Assembly (NCBI GenBank): GCA_013398615.1
Contig: VZSR01001854.1
Span: 13,101,881-13,165,880, forward strand
DNA length: 64,000 bases
DNA from: Brachypodius melanocephalos
Taxonomy: Eukaryota > Chordata > Aves > Passeriformes > Pycnonotidae
Direction: 5' to 3'
Below are positions 36,451 to 46,465 of this stretch, piece by piece; positions within the stretch are counted from its first letter, which is position 1, and the number at the start of each line of letters is the position of its first letter. Made by a program: the position numbers and the translations under genes. The notes under the pieces are model-generated. The model made no database searches and was not told where the DNA came from. It saw nothing but the letters and a program-made list of their open reading frames with translations.

Positions 36451-38564
36451 GTGCCAAAAGTGAAGGAAACAAGAAACAAATCCCTTCATATTTGAGTCAT
36501 TACAGCAGTTATAGTGTAATCTATTCTTAGTTAGCAAAACATAGGTATTTCCAGGGTAGATTTTTTAGCTGAAAACTGAGAGTGAAAAAAATATTAAACC
36601 CATCTCTGATAGTTCAGTTTTCATCTACTCAGTTACACTAAGTAATTTTGCATATTGTTTAAAAATGAAAATCAACTCCTTAGCTGCTTTGATACTCTGC
36701 ACTACATAGATGAGGATTTCAGCTCTGCTACCAGGCAAAGGAGTATGAATTGCTTGTTTTCAGTCAGTGGGGTTTAGAAGTGACTGATCCTTCCTGCATC
36801 AAAACTTGAAATGTCAGAACACAAGTGACTGAAGTGTCTTCATAAAGGCTTAAGAAACGGCTGCTAAAATTCACTCGGCCGACATTATTTACATTAGTGG
36901 AGGTGATAAAATGATCCTTTCTACTTTAGTATTTTGTTGACGTTTTAGAACCTTTAGGAATGTTTTATTCTGTGTGAACACTGCAAGATTATTTAAGGTG
37001 TCTTTTTAATTAAAAAAATTCCCAGTATATGGCTTTAGCAAGAGCCAACCAAAATAATGTGCAAATGTGTTTATGTGTGGATGGCTGTGTTCCAAAGTTC
37101 AACAGTGCCAAATTGGCAGCATTTTCTGAAAAGATAAGATTTACTGTTTGGAAACAGGATGAAAGTTTCAGCTTTGCATTCCTACTACTAGCTAAAAAAA
37201 GAGATCAGTTTGGTTTCCATTTGCTATTTTAGTAGTGCTTTATTTATCTTTATTCCTTTGCTGCAAATATGGAGGCATAGTGCAACACTGTCTTCAATAT
37301 TTAAGAGCTAAATCTTGTGCAGAAATTAAAACATTAAAGGATGAAAACTTCAGATGTATGGGTCAGAAAAGTGGTATTGCTCCTATTGACACAAAGAGTG
37401 CATGTTTAGAGTGTGAAGAGCTGTGCAGTTTAGGTTTGCTGAGGGCTGTTGGTGATTCCAGACTGGATTTAGAAACCAATATGCACAGCCTTTGATTGAA
37501 AGTAGCCTCTGTTTTTCAAAAATCATGCTGTTCTATTGGTATCTGTTACACTTGGTAATGCCTAATGCAAACTGCTGCACTGTACAAATAATGAGGACGT
37601 ATTATGCCAACAATTAGATTCTCTGCAAAATGGCCTAACTCCATTTGCATGATAATGAAATGGCCCACAAAAAGCAAACACACCAGAAAATGAGACTTTA
37701 TGTAAACTGTCTGATACTATGTGCTGGTTGTTGTCCTTAGAGCAAGTCTGTTTTTTGAGATTGGATAACAGCTTTTACCAAGTCAAAGACCACAGACAAG
37801 CATTGCAATGAAAAACAGAATATGTAAACATTCATAAATCAATCAGGCAACAAGAAATGATTTTTTTTATAATAAGCCAAGAATGATAAATCTATAAAAT
37901 TGATTTGACAAGAGGAAAGAATTTGTTATTTTGTGTGTATGTTGAAGGCAGACTTCAGCTCTCTTTTGAACAAACATGTGTGTCACTACAGGTGTTGCAC
38001 AACCCAGTGATTTTAGGTGAGTCTAATGACAGAAAAGCTGCTTTTCTTCCCCATGAAATTTCTTTCCTTGTGCATTATTAAATTTAAAATATATGCAATC
38101 TCACCTTCTTAAGTGTCTTAGCACACAAAAATCTTCTTGTCTGCATTAGAGAGCAAAGGGATTTTCTAAAGTTCTTCTCAGTTTTGCCAGTGATTTCTTG
38201 GAGGATACACATCACTCCTATCTCCAGGGCAAAGAAGGATGAAGACTTTTAATTAAGTAAGGAACAGAGGCTTGAAATACCCAAAGTACCACTGAATATA
38301 AAATGTAACTGCATCTTGCTTACCTTACATCCTAATTTTATGGCTGATATTATTCTTGTTACCAAATTCACCAATTAAGAATGGACTCTATCAAAGCTTT
38401 TGCAAAATGCAGCTCCCTCTCAGAGCTTACCCACATATGTAAAATGACCTTGGACACAAACTTGAAAAAGCAACTATTATGAGAGTAAACCTACCAAATT
38501 TAACACCAAAAAGCTAGAAGGTTTCTGAAGGATGATTCCCCATGCAGATTTCACAGCAAGAGTG
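36451..38564. other. Unique stretch with possible conserved regulatory sequence
   Basis: No repeat was recognised. From about 37000 to 37700 the sequence is less degraded in appearance. It contains an ATTTGCAT octamer (37643-37650) followed by a TAATGA motif, bracketed by two AAATGGCC words (37628-37635 and 37658-37665). This is compatible with a developmental enhancer but is only motif-level evidence. Confidence 0.4.
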
Positions 38565-38718
38565 TCTGGGCCCTGGGACAGGCTGCCTGCTGGCTTTAAA
38601 GGGATTTTAAAACTCAAGAGGAAAGGATCCTCAGCAGCCTGTCCTTGCTATTAGCTTGGAGCAGAATGTTGACCTGCAGACCTCCAGAGGCCCCTTTCAA
38701 GCCAAATTATTCCATGAT
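38565..38718 (+). mobile_element. CR1 LINE 3' end fragment
   Basis: The landmarks are 'ccctgggacaggctgcc', then after a decayed middle 'gacctccagaggcccctttc', 'aagccaaattattccatgat' and 'tcc'. This is the avian CR1 3' end on the plus strand. The middle part appears deleted or diverged compared with the copy at 14.3 kb. Confidence 0.82.
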
Positions 38719-40367
38719 TCCAGGATCCTTCCTGTTTGTGTGAGTATATGTTCTAGGTCTATAGACACGTTTTGCTGCTAATTTTAGAGCAGATGTCTTC
38801 CTTGCCAAGAGTTAGTCCACAGCTGACTCCTGTCAGCTAAAACCTTTTTGTGACAATCACTGACTTTGGATTATGGCCTTGCAACACAAAATGGATCTGC
38901 TCAAGGGAGGAACCAGCTGTTTTATATGTCTTTTTATATTCATTGAGCATGTGGCTGCATACTTTATTTACTGAATCACATCCAAATCCCTCTCTGACAG
39001 AAATAATTAAGCCTTTCTCTTTTTTTGCGCACTTATTTTTACGGTTTTCGAATGCTTAATCAATTCATCTTTATAAGCTTTAAGTGATATCTTTATGCTG
39101 TCATAGGGAATAGCAGTGTTGCTTCACATTCTTACAGATGGGAAGTGGTGAAGACAACAGGACAACTTGCATGTGCAAAGTATCTCCTCAATGCCTTCCT
39201 AATGGATTTGGGTCTTGAGTCCATCATGCTGGTATAAGCAACCTTAGGAATGAATGCCATATCTAATCTCAGGACTTGCTCTGTAAGGCACACCTTTCTC
39301 TTTTTCAACAGGATACAAGAATGCCCTGAAATAGTTTCACTTAGAAGGGCTGTGCCATTTCATTAATTACCTCATCTTTGAAATTGTTTTGACCTTTTGC
39401 CAACCAGCATAGGAAGATCCATGAGCGATATTCTGAAAGCTACAGAAAATCCAATATATATGAAGTATCTAAAGTGGAATAATTTTGTGATTTTTTTTTG
39501 TTAAATTAACATTATTCATATTGGTGGGTGAAAAATTAAAAGAAAAGAATGCTGCAAAATGAAGAGTATGATTTTTCACTCAATTTGTGAATATAAAAGT
39601 CTGGAACAGTATCACAAATCAAAGTGCTTTTTCCAAATGCTACATTTTAAGCAGTCATCTCCAGATATGGTGTTCAAAGACACCATATGGTTTCTCCTTT
39701 CTTTTTCAGCCAATATCACTGATAAACAAAGGTATGGGAGAACCAGCCATTGTCATGATAGTACGAAAAATTATATTTTAAGTTTATATAAGAGGTTTGT
39801 GCAAGGTGGAGACAAGTTAAACTATCAAATTCTTCTTTAAACTGAAGCCACCTTTCAATTCTTAACTTTGGAGAACTCAGAGATGTTTAGAGATATCTGT
39901 GGCACAAATCAATTTCTTGTAAAGACCACAGGCAAACAGGAAGGACCATGTTTCCCTCTTCACACATAGTTACACCTGTGTGCATCAACAGATGTTTTAG
40001 CCTTGCTTATTTCATCAAAGAGCACACTGGAGACCCTCCTGCCGTGACTTGAAAGTGTATTCCTAAAACATACTGAATATGTGAGTGTGCCAGAAAAGCG
40101 CAGAGGGTGCATGTGGAAATGATTGAAATCAATGGTAAAAATATTGATTTCCATGGAGTCTGATTTCATAAATTAAGGGCAGGTAGTTAAGTCTAAACAT
40201 GTAAGAGAAGAGGGAAGAGTTTGGGGAGAGGAACCAGACACAGAAATATGCTCTCCAGTGGGTAGAGAGGACCAGAGCCCCTCAGATTCTCCCTGCTCCA
40301 ACTCCAAATCAATCCAGATCTGCTTCCATGGCAGAGGCTGTTGCAGTAGAAGCCTTCTGTTATATCT
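38719..40367. other. Unique AT-rich non-coding stretch
   Basis: No repeat was recognised. The last 170 bases before the poly(A) at 40368 are purine-rich and then GC-richer, and may be the body of a retrocopy, but I cannot match them to any transcript. Confidence 0.45.
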
Positions 40368-40389
40368 AAAAAAAAAAAAAAAAAAAAAA
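40368..40389. repeat. Poly(A) tract, 22 bases
   Basis: A pure run of 22 A flanked by 'tatct' on the left and 'tct' on the right. It may be the tail of a rare plus-strand retrocopy or a simple homopolymer. Confidence 0.9.
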
Positions 40390-41349
40390 TCTAGGGGCTA
40401 TTGACTGCATACATTTATTTTAGAGCCTTAAGTTTTAGATCATAGACATATCACAGCAGCCTAAGTACAAATCAAAGGCTACTAGAAATGCAAGGGCCTT
40501 GATATTCTACACTTAATTTGAATAATGGCTGAAGGTTGACTTGTCTAATCCCAGATATCATTGTAACTTCTCCACATTCATGTTTTATGGAAAAAAATTG
40601 CAGAGAATTTAAAATTACCTTCTCAGCCATTCCCTGTCTCTTGTGTTTTTTATCTGCTCTCTTTCACCAGGAAATGTTGGTTTATGTCTTAGATAATATA
40701 GTGTGGATGAAGAAAAATATTTCCTTTGTGTTTTCTCCACTAGCAGTCACTGCTGACTAGCAGAAGTTTCCATACATCACTGTTGCAGAGAGAGTGAAGA
40801 GTTGCTTCATCCACAGAGAGAAACAAACATTGTTAACAGGAAAATAAGACAACTGGGAATATTATACCAAGCTAAATCATGCTGCTATAACACTACTGAG
40901 GAATTGCAATTCAGCATCAAAAATAATAAGGGCATTATTTCATCTGGTTTGCTTTATTTTCCTTCTACCCAGGGCATTTTTATTTCTTTACAGTGTCTCA
41001 ATCTGATCAAGAAAAAAGGTTATGGTCTGCTTGGCTCTTAAAAAAAAAAGAAAAAGAAAAAATAGGGATATTTCTTTGTTCTTTGCCATCTTAAGTGCAT
41101 TATTTCTGTGCCTATGCTGCTGAGAGTATTCAGCTTGGAGAGTTTTCTCTGCTCCTCTGGACTGCTTATGTGGATTCATTCATGTCTCTATTCCTGCAAG
41201 CACTCTAGAGAGCAGTGTAATATCCACATTGCATTGCACTTGAAGGGGTATCCCTCTCAGTACCACACGACAAAGAGCTTTGTGCCTTCACATGGAAATG
41301 CTTTACTGGTTCAATACAGAACAGGCTCACTGCTCATCAGCTCCCTGTG
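40390..41349. other. Unique AT-rich non-coding stretch
   Basis: An A-rich tract with scattered G lies at 41041-41064. No element or gene was recognised. Confidence 0.5.
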
Positions 41350-42302
41350 TGACCTGTGACTGATTCAGTAGCCTCCACACAGGGGGGCAGCCAGGCAGTC
41401 TGCATCTGCTGCCTGCAGCAAAGCCAGGCTCCTTGCTGCATCATCTACTGCTCTGCAGGCTGCTAGTAACTCTGATCCTTTGGCCACGGGTGTGTTTTGC
41501 CAGGCTGGTGTGGCACTTTTGCAGGACATTGGAGAACTCTCACTGTCTGCTGCAGCATCTGGCAAGTTGCTCGCACATCATGTGTGCAGGACATCCAGGA
41601 GGTGCAGCTAAAAATGCAGGGTGCCAGCCATGGTCAGTGGCACCTCTCTGGTGGCCTGCCTGAGTTGCTGGGGCCAACAGCTTTCCCATGATGTGGAGAG
41701 ATTTGGGGGCTGGAAAACCAGGATCCACTGCTCTGCTGATGGGATAGGCTGGAAGAGCTGAGGATCTTCCTCCTCGGGAGGACCTGTCAGTTCCAGATGC
41801 ATTCATTCCAGTCAGAAGAGTGCATGGTAGCTACAGACTCCTCCTTGGGACAGCCCTTGCTTGGTGTATTCTGACCAGAGGTTATGCCCCTCTTTTCCCC
41901 TTGGTTGTGGGGCAGTCTGCTGGCCTCAGCAGATGAGCCTGTGGGCTCTGGCCTCTCCCATCCTGAACACACATAGAGATGGGTTTCAGGATATCTCCTG
42001 GGTTTGGCTTTCTTGTGGATACATTCTTCTCCCTCAGTCTTGTTTACTTGTCCCTCGACCTGGAGCAATTGGACAACAGTGTCACCTTTATCTTATCTCA
42101 GGTTCCCTCAGGTGGCTTAGCTTGCAGTCTAACTGTGACTAACTCTAACTTCAGAGTCTGAAGTTCCAGTCAGGGCAAGGAGGGGTGGGCTTGGGTGGTC
42201 ACTGCTTCTTTATACAGTTTTGCCCATAAGGGGCAAAACTCCTTCATACAATGTTTAAGCCATTAGCCCCAAAATTTCAGTCTCTGACAGCCCTGATGTG
42301 CC
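41350..42302. other. GC-rich island of unknown origin with inverted repeats
   Basis: GC rises sharply here compared with the flanks. Many overlapping open frames of 60-93 codons on both strands follow from the GC content; none shows a domain. Two perfect inverted repeats sit near its right end. One has arms AACTTCAG and CTGAAGTT with a 3-base loop (42147-42165). The other has arms AGTTTTGCCC and GGGCAAAACT with a 5-base loop (42216-42240). On the minus strand a TATAAAG-like word lies at 42208-42215. This could be an unrecognised LTR or a regulatory island. A CR1 fragment begins immediately downstream. Confidence 0.45.
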
Positions 42303-42640
42303 CCTGAGAGGCTTTGGACACTGTCCCGCCCTGAGCCCTGCACTGCTGAGCCCTGGCTTTGGAAGGTGGCCTGTGTGGGTCATGAGGAATTGGCCAGATG
42401 GATGCAGCCAGGGATCTGCCCTCACTGGCTCCAGGTCTGGGTGGAGGCAGGAAGACATGGGGTGTCTCTCAGAGCTCTGCCTTGGCACCAGGGCTCTTGA
42501 ATGGCTTCCCCAATGACACAGAAATTGGTGGAGCTCACCCTCAGCACGGGTTTGCAGGGGACAGGGAGCAGAGTAAGGCAGGTGCTGAGGAGAAGGACTT
42601 GGGGGTGTTGATGGGTGAGGAATCTGGCATGTGCAAAAGT
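42303..42640 (+). mobile_element. CR1 LINE reverse-transcriptase fragment with internal deletion
   Basis: Begins at a 'ggctttggacactgtccc' block, corresponding to RT motif A (the consensus aspartate codon GAC reads gga or is out of frame). It continues through 'tggggtgtctctcagagctc' (motif B, usually Gly-Val-Pro-Gln-Gly-Ser) and 'ggagctcaccctcag' to 'tttgcagg', where the FADD motif should follow. Instead it jumps to 'gaggagaaggacttgggggt', a region normally about 200 bases further on. The copy is therefore 5'-truncated and internally deleted and cannot encode a working RT. A plus-strand open frame of 99 codons (42398-42697) spans the scar. Confidence 0.75.
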
Positions 42641-45409
42641 CAAGGTGCTTATGACTTGCCAAATGCTGAGGAGAGGCTGGACATCAAGATCTCCTGAACA
42701 GAAAAAAGTTCTGGCTACATCTGGCACAACCTGTGTGAGAATGTATTGCCTTTCCTTGCAGACCAGTTGCTGTGGCATTTGGCCATTCAGCTTTTGCATG
42801 TCCAGCCTGACACTGGACAGTTGCCACAGTTCAACAGGCAGCAGAGAAGACAGATAAACACAAAAGCACTCCATTTGTGGTTATGTGCCCACAGGAGCCT
42901 GCTCACTCCCTGACACAGCAGAAGGCTGTACAGGGGGTCCACTTAGTCCTCACAAAACACATAATAAAACATTTTACACTGCTTTACAAAAATGTACCAT
43001 TTGCATTCTGGAAATCAAAGACCCCATAAAGAAAAAAAAAAGAAAACAAAACCCTATTATCACACACTGGACTTCATTTGCAGACCATTCAGGCTAATTG
43101 ATCATTGTAACAATATGGGGAATGTGAGACCATCTGCTTCATTTATTACCTGACTATTCATTATAAATGAAATAACAAATAACAAGAAAGGTGATAAATT
43201 GAACACACAGATACACAAATCTGACAGGTAGGTGATAATTGAGACAGTAATGAAAACCAGAACTGCTCAGACAGTGATTGATAGTTCACTGAAAATCTAC
43301 CCAGGCACAGTCTTGAAGCGGGTCAAGCTGAACCACGGAACAGATAAGCAGGTGGAAACAAGGCTGAGTATTATGGGATGCTTGAGGGGCTCTGTGACTT
43401 TACAAAACTCATTATGAAAAGCCTGAAGGAAGGGCCAAAGGCTGAGAAATTATGTTCAGGGCAGATCTAAGGGGAATAAACTTGGAAAAATAGGAAAAGG
43501 TAGAAAAACAACCTCTCTAAACAGTCTGCTGATCAATCAGCTTGTCTGAGCCCTGTTCCTGATCACCTCAATCTAGCCAATCTTCCTACTAAATCATTTT
43601 CCTTAAGAAATTTTCTTGTATAAACCCACTGACTATCCTGTCCCATAGTGTCTGGTGACACTCATGTGCCAAAGAGTTCTGGGTTTCTGCAATTGCAGAT
43701 AGATATAGAAACCCCTGCCATCATCCCTTCAGCTCCTCATGCAGCTTCCATGCATGGCTGGATGTTATCTAATGTCTCAAAGTATGGCTTTATTATGATG
43801 TGATTCTTTTGTGAGGTAGAATTCCCTGGAGCAATTCTGTGAGGGTCAATGAGCTGGCTGGCATAGACTGAGAGGACTGGGCCAAGTGCAGTAAGATACA
43901 CTTGAGCAGTCTCCACCCTAGCACCTGTGTGGTGGGTTTTCTGAAAATCCTTTCCCCACAACTATCCCAAGTTTTGAACCCCAAGAAGCTGGTTAGTTCA
44001 CTCCAAAGCAGGACTCAAAAACAATCTAACAGTGTGGAGAATTTGGAGCCGTGCATTCCAGGCAGTACATCTTTGTTTGCAATTGAAGGACACCAGCAAT
44101 TTATTGAAATGCCATTTAAAAACAAGTGTTTAAATACTAGAAATAGTAAAAGATTCTATTTTTGATGTTGTAAAGGTTATTTACAAAGACAGCTGCAGTG
44201 ATAAGTCAGAATAATGCTGCATGACGTTGACATATATTTCACCTCATTTGTAATAGCTGCCATGAACAGGCATGTTGAGGTAAATGGTGAATGCACCTTG
44301 GCATTTCCAGCTTCAAAAGCCACAGTGAAGGATTTATAACCACTGCAACTTTCTAACACTGCTCTGGAAGGATGAAAAAAAGAATAGTTTAGAATGACAT
44401 CAAGATGGAAGTATTCTGTAAAGAGAAATAAAATTATTAACCCATTCGGTCTTTTCAGAGGCTGCAGCAGCCAAAGAATGATCCTTTCATACAGTCTGTA
44501 CTAGCATGCTATAACTCAGAAAAGCTGTTAAAAACATAACCAAGGACATATTCTGCACTTCAAAAGTCTCCCTGAGAACAACTATCACAAAATGTAACAG
44601 TTTAAACTAGCTCAGTGCCATTTCTCTCAGCTAATTTCAGAGCCATAAATACAGGCCTCTGCATAAAAAAAAAAAATTCTTAATGTTTAAGCAAAACTGT
44701 GCCAAATTCTATAAATAATCACTTGAATAAAAATATTTTATTTTTAAAAATGGCACGTCTGAGCTTAAAAGTCCAAACTGTGTGAAGAGATATTTTCTTT
44801 AACAACATTATTGTGGCATTTTTTGTCATCCACTTATTTTTCTAGAATACATATTATTATTTTAAGGAAATAAGACCATCAGCTATTCCTTCAGAAGGTA
44901 CTCCTTGATCTTTAAAGGCTTAGTAACGTTACCATTTCCAAATGTGCATGGTAGAAATTTGTAGTGTTTTGCAAAATGGGGTTAAAGATTGGTCAGGTCT
45001 GTGAGGTGATCTCCAGAAAGAAGTGCTGAACAGAAAACTTCTTGGTCCATCTCTCTGCTCACAGTATATGTCATCCAGCCATACCTTAAAATTGTCATTT
45101 AGGAGAAGTCTCTGGAATACCTAGAATCATGCTTGTCTTCTAAACATAGCCTTTCACACCAAGCCTTCAGGAGAATCAACACTGCAGCACCTTTATTACA
45201 ACAAGTCTGGGTAACTTGATGTAACTTGCCTTGCCAGGGTGTCATGAGTAAAACAAGCCTCCACTATGGGAAGCTCAATTAATTATTTCCAAATAAGATA
45301 AAATTTTAATTTCTGATACTGAGATATTGAGAAACAAAATTATTTTTTTCTTTCATATCTTGCTCCTTACTCCTATTTTCTGCTGCTTCTTCCTTCTTAC
45401 CCATTCCTT
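42641..45409. other. Mostly unique stretch, no recognised element
   Basis: An A-rich run lies near 43027-43045. From about 43210 to 44000 the composition is more even and could hide an old LTR, but I see no terminal repeats, PBS or coding remnant. The rest is AT-rich unique DNA, with a 12-base A run near 44667. Confidence 0.45.
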
Positions 45410-46104
45410 GTGGTTTACCTTGGTTATTCCACTGGCTCCCGTTCCTTCAGGTTGTACCTACTCTAGCAAGGAGTGCCTCATTCTAAGGCAGGGTCTCCAG
45501 CTCTGTCCCTTTGACTTGTCCTCTTTCACATGCCTCTTCCTGTATCTTCCTTTGTGTTCTTTCCTGTGGGTGGCCTCACACCTCCAGTGTCTCCTGACAC
45601 TAGCAGGAACCCATTCTGTCTTTCCCACCTCTATCCCTTAAAAATACATTTCAGCAGGAGCATTGTGTTCTCCTTCAGCTGATGTTTTGGCATGCAGTGG
45701 GATGGTGTTGGCTTTTGCCAAAGCAGTGGGAGCTGACTGATGAGCACAGGGAGGTTCATCACCTCCTTCTGCTCAGGGCACCCCACAGCTCCTGCTGCAC
45801 CAGCCCTGTTGGTTCTGCCCAGCACAGTGGGCAGGGAGCAGCGGGAGATGGCTGCTCTGCCAGGCACAGGGGCACACACAAGAACAAAGCAGTCAAAGTC
45901 AAAGGGACACCCTTGGCAAGGGAACAATCCCGCAGACCTGAGCAAGGTGAGCAGGGCAGGTGTGGTGGCAGTCACAAAGTCCAGTCACAAGTCCAGGTCC
46001 CGGATAAGTTCACAATGAGTAAGAAATCAAACAAGGAAGTCAAGCCAGCAAGGCACAGCCATGATCCAGGTTAGATCCAGACACAGTAACCAGGGATCAG
46101 GTTA
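45410..46104. other. GC-richer stretch, target region of a solo LTR
   Basis: Moderate GC, with overlapping open frames of up to 130 codons on both strands that I regard as compositional. A tandem pair of 12-13 bases ('agtcacaaagtcc' then 'agtcacaagtcc') lies at 45970-45994. Words such as 'gtccag' and 'gatccagg' recur here and on the far side of the LTR, so the LTR may have inserted into an older repeat. Confidence 0.4.
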
Positions 46105-46110
46105 CTCTCC
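46105..46110. repeat. Left target-site duplication, CTCTCC
   Basis: Six bases directly before the LTR start, identical to 46460-46465. Six-base duplications are typical of alpharetrovirus- and ERVK-like integrases. Confidence 0.85.
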
Positions 46111-46178
46111 TGTTGCCCTTGCTTCTACATGTTTTAAAAATTGCCTTCTGATGTTTTACTAAGCCTTCCGATGTTTAT

Positions 46179-46198
46179 AGAACTCTAAGAAGAGTTCT
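46179..46198. repeat. Perfect inverted repeat in the LTR U3
   Basis: Arms AGAACTCT and AGAGTTCT separated by AAGA. It could form a hairpin, or be a steroid-receptor-like half-site pair with non-standard spacing. Confidence 0.8.
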
Positions 46199-46308
46199 GA
46201 CACTTTTAATGTAAACAAGGAGATGTTTACGCATTCTTCTCCTCAAGGAGGAGCCTTTTGAGTGATGGTGATGTTCACCAACCCGATTGATGGGGTGATC
46301 CTCTCTCT

Positions 46309-46323
46309 GACCAATAATTGGTC
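46309..46323. promoter_or_regulatory. Palindromic CCAAT/ATTGG element of the LTR
   Basis: The 15-base perfect palindrome gaccaataattggtc gives a CCAAT box on both strands, ending 14 bases before the TATA box. CCAAT boxes bound by NF-Y are common in retroviral U3 promoters; a back-to-back pair is unusual. Confidence 0.7.
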
Positions 46324-46337
46324 ATTCTGTACATTTG

Positions 46338-46344
46338 TATATAA
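46338..46344 (+). promoter_or_regulatory. LTR TATA box
   Basis: TATATAA in plus orientation between the CCAAT palindrome and the AATAAA. By the usual spacing transcription would start at about 46368-46373. Confidence 0.75.
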
Positions 46345-46360
46345 TGGAGTCAGATTTTGA

Positions 46361-46366
46361 AATAAA
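46361..46366 (+). terminator. LTR polyadenylation signal AATAAA
   Basis: Canonical AATAAA, placed before the inferred start of R as in avian leukosis-type LTRs. It would act only at the 3' LTR of a full provirus. Confidence 0.75.
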
Positions 46367-46459
46367 GAGGACATTCCCTGCTGACCTCGGTCCTGTCCCT
46401 GCCTCATCATTTTCGTGGCACCAGGGACAACTGGTGCCCTGCGTCGCTCCACAAGGACA

Positions 46460-46465
46460 CTCTCC
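46460..46465. repeat. Right target-site duplication, CTCTCC
   Basis: Exact copy of the hexamer at 46105-46110, directly after the LTR's terminal CA. Confidence 0.85.

Larger units (their letters stand above)
46111..46459 (+). mobile_element. Solo LTR, 349 bp, with intact target-site duplication
   Basis: The element starts TGTTGCCC and ends AAGGACA, giving the canonical TG...CA ends (TGT...ACA). It is bracketed by identical CTCTCC hexamers. Within it, in order, lie an inverted repeat (46179-46198), a palindromic double CCAAT box (46309-46323), a TATATAA (46338-46344) and an AATAAA (46361-46366). The AATAAA lies only 17 bases beyond the TATA box. This puts the polyadenylation signal in U3 just before a short R region, the layout of avian alpharetroviruses and many ERVK elements. 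No primer-binding site, gag or pol lies outside the right edge, so the provirus was lost by LTR-LTR recombination. Flanking duplications still match, which argues for a fairly recent insertion. Confidence 0.88.

Noticed and set aside
42422..42874. 150-codon minus-strand frame
   Set aside because: Overlaps the CR1 fragment on the opposite strand and its GC-rich flank; no domain and no conserved motif.
45682..46074. 130-codon plus-strand frame in a GC-richer patch
   Set aside because: Overlaps another long frame on the opposite strand and one in a second plus frame, the usual sign of low stop density from GC content. It ends next to the solo LTR and shows no domain.
46111..46465. Intact provirus with primer-binding site to the right of the LTR
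   Set aside because: A TGGTGCCC-like word lies inside the U5 region before the terminal CA, not after it, and no gag or pol sequence follows; the matching hexamers on both sides show it is a solo LTR.
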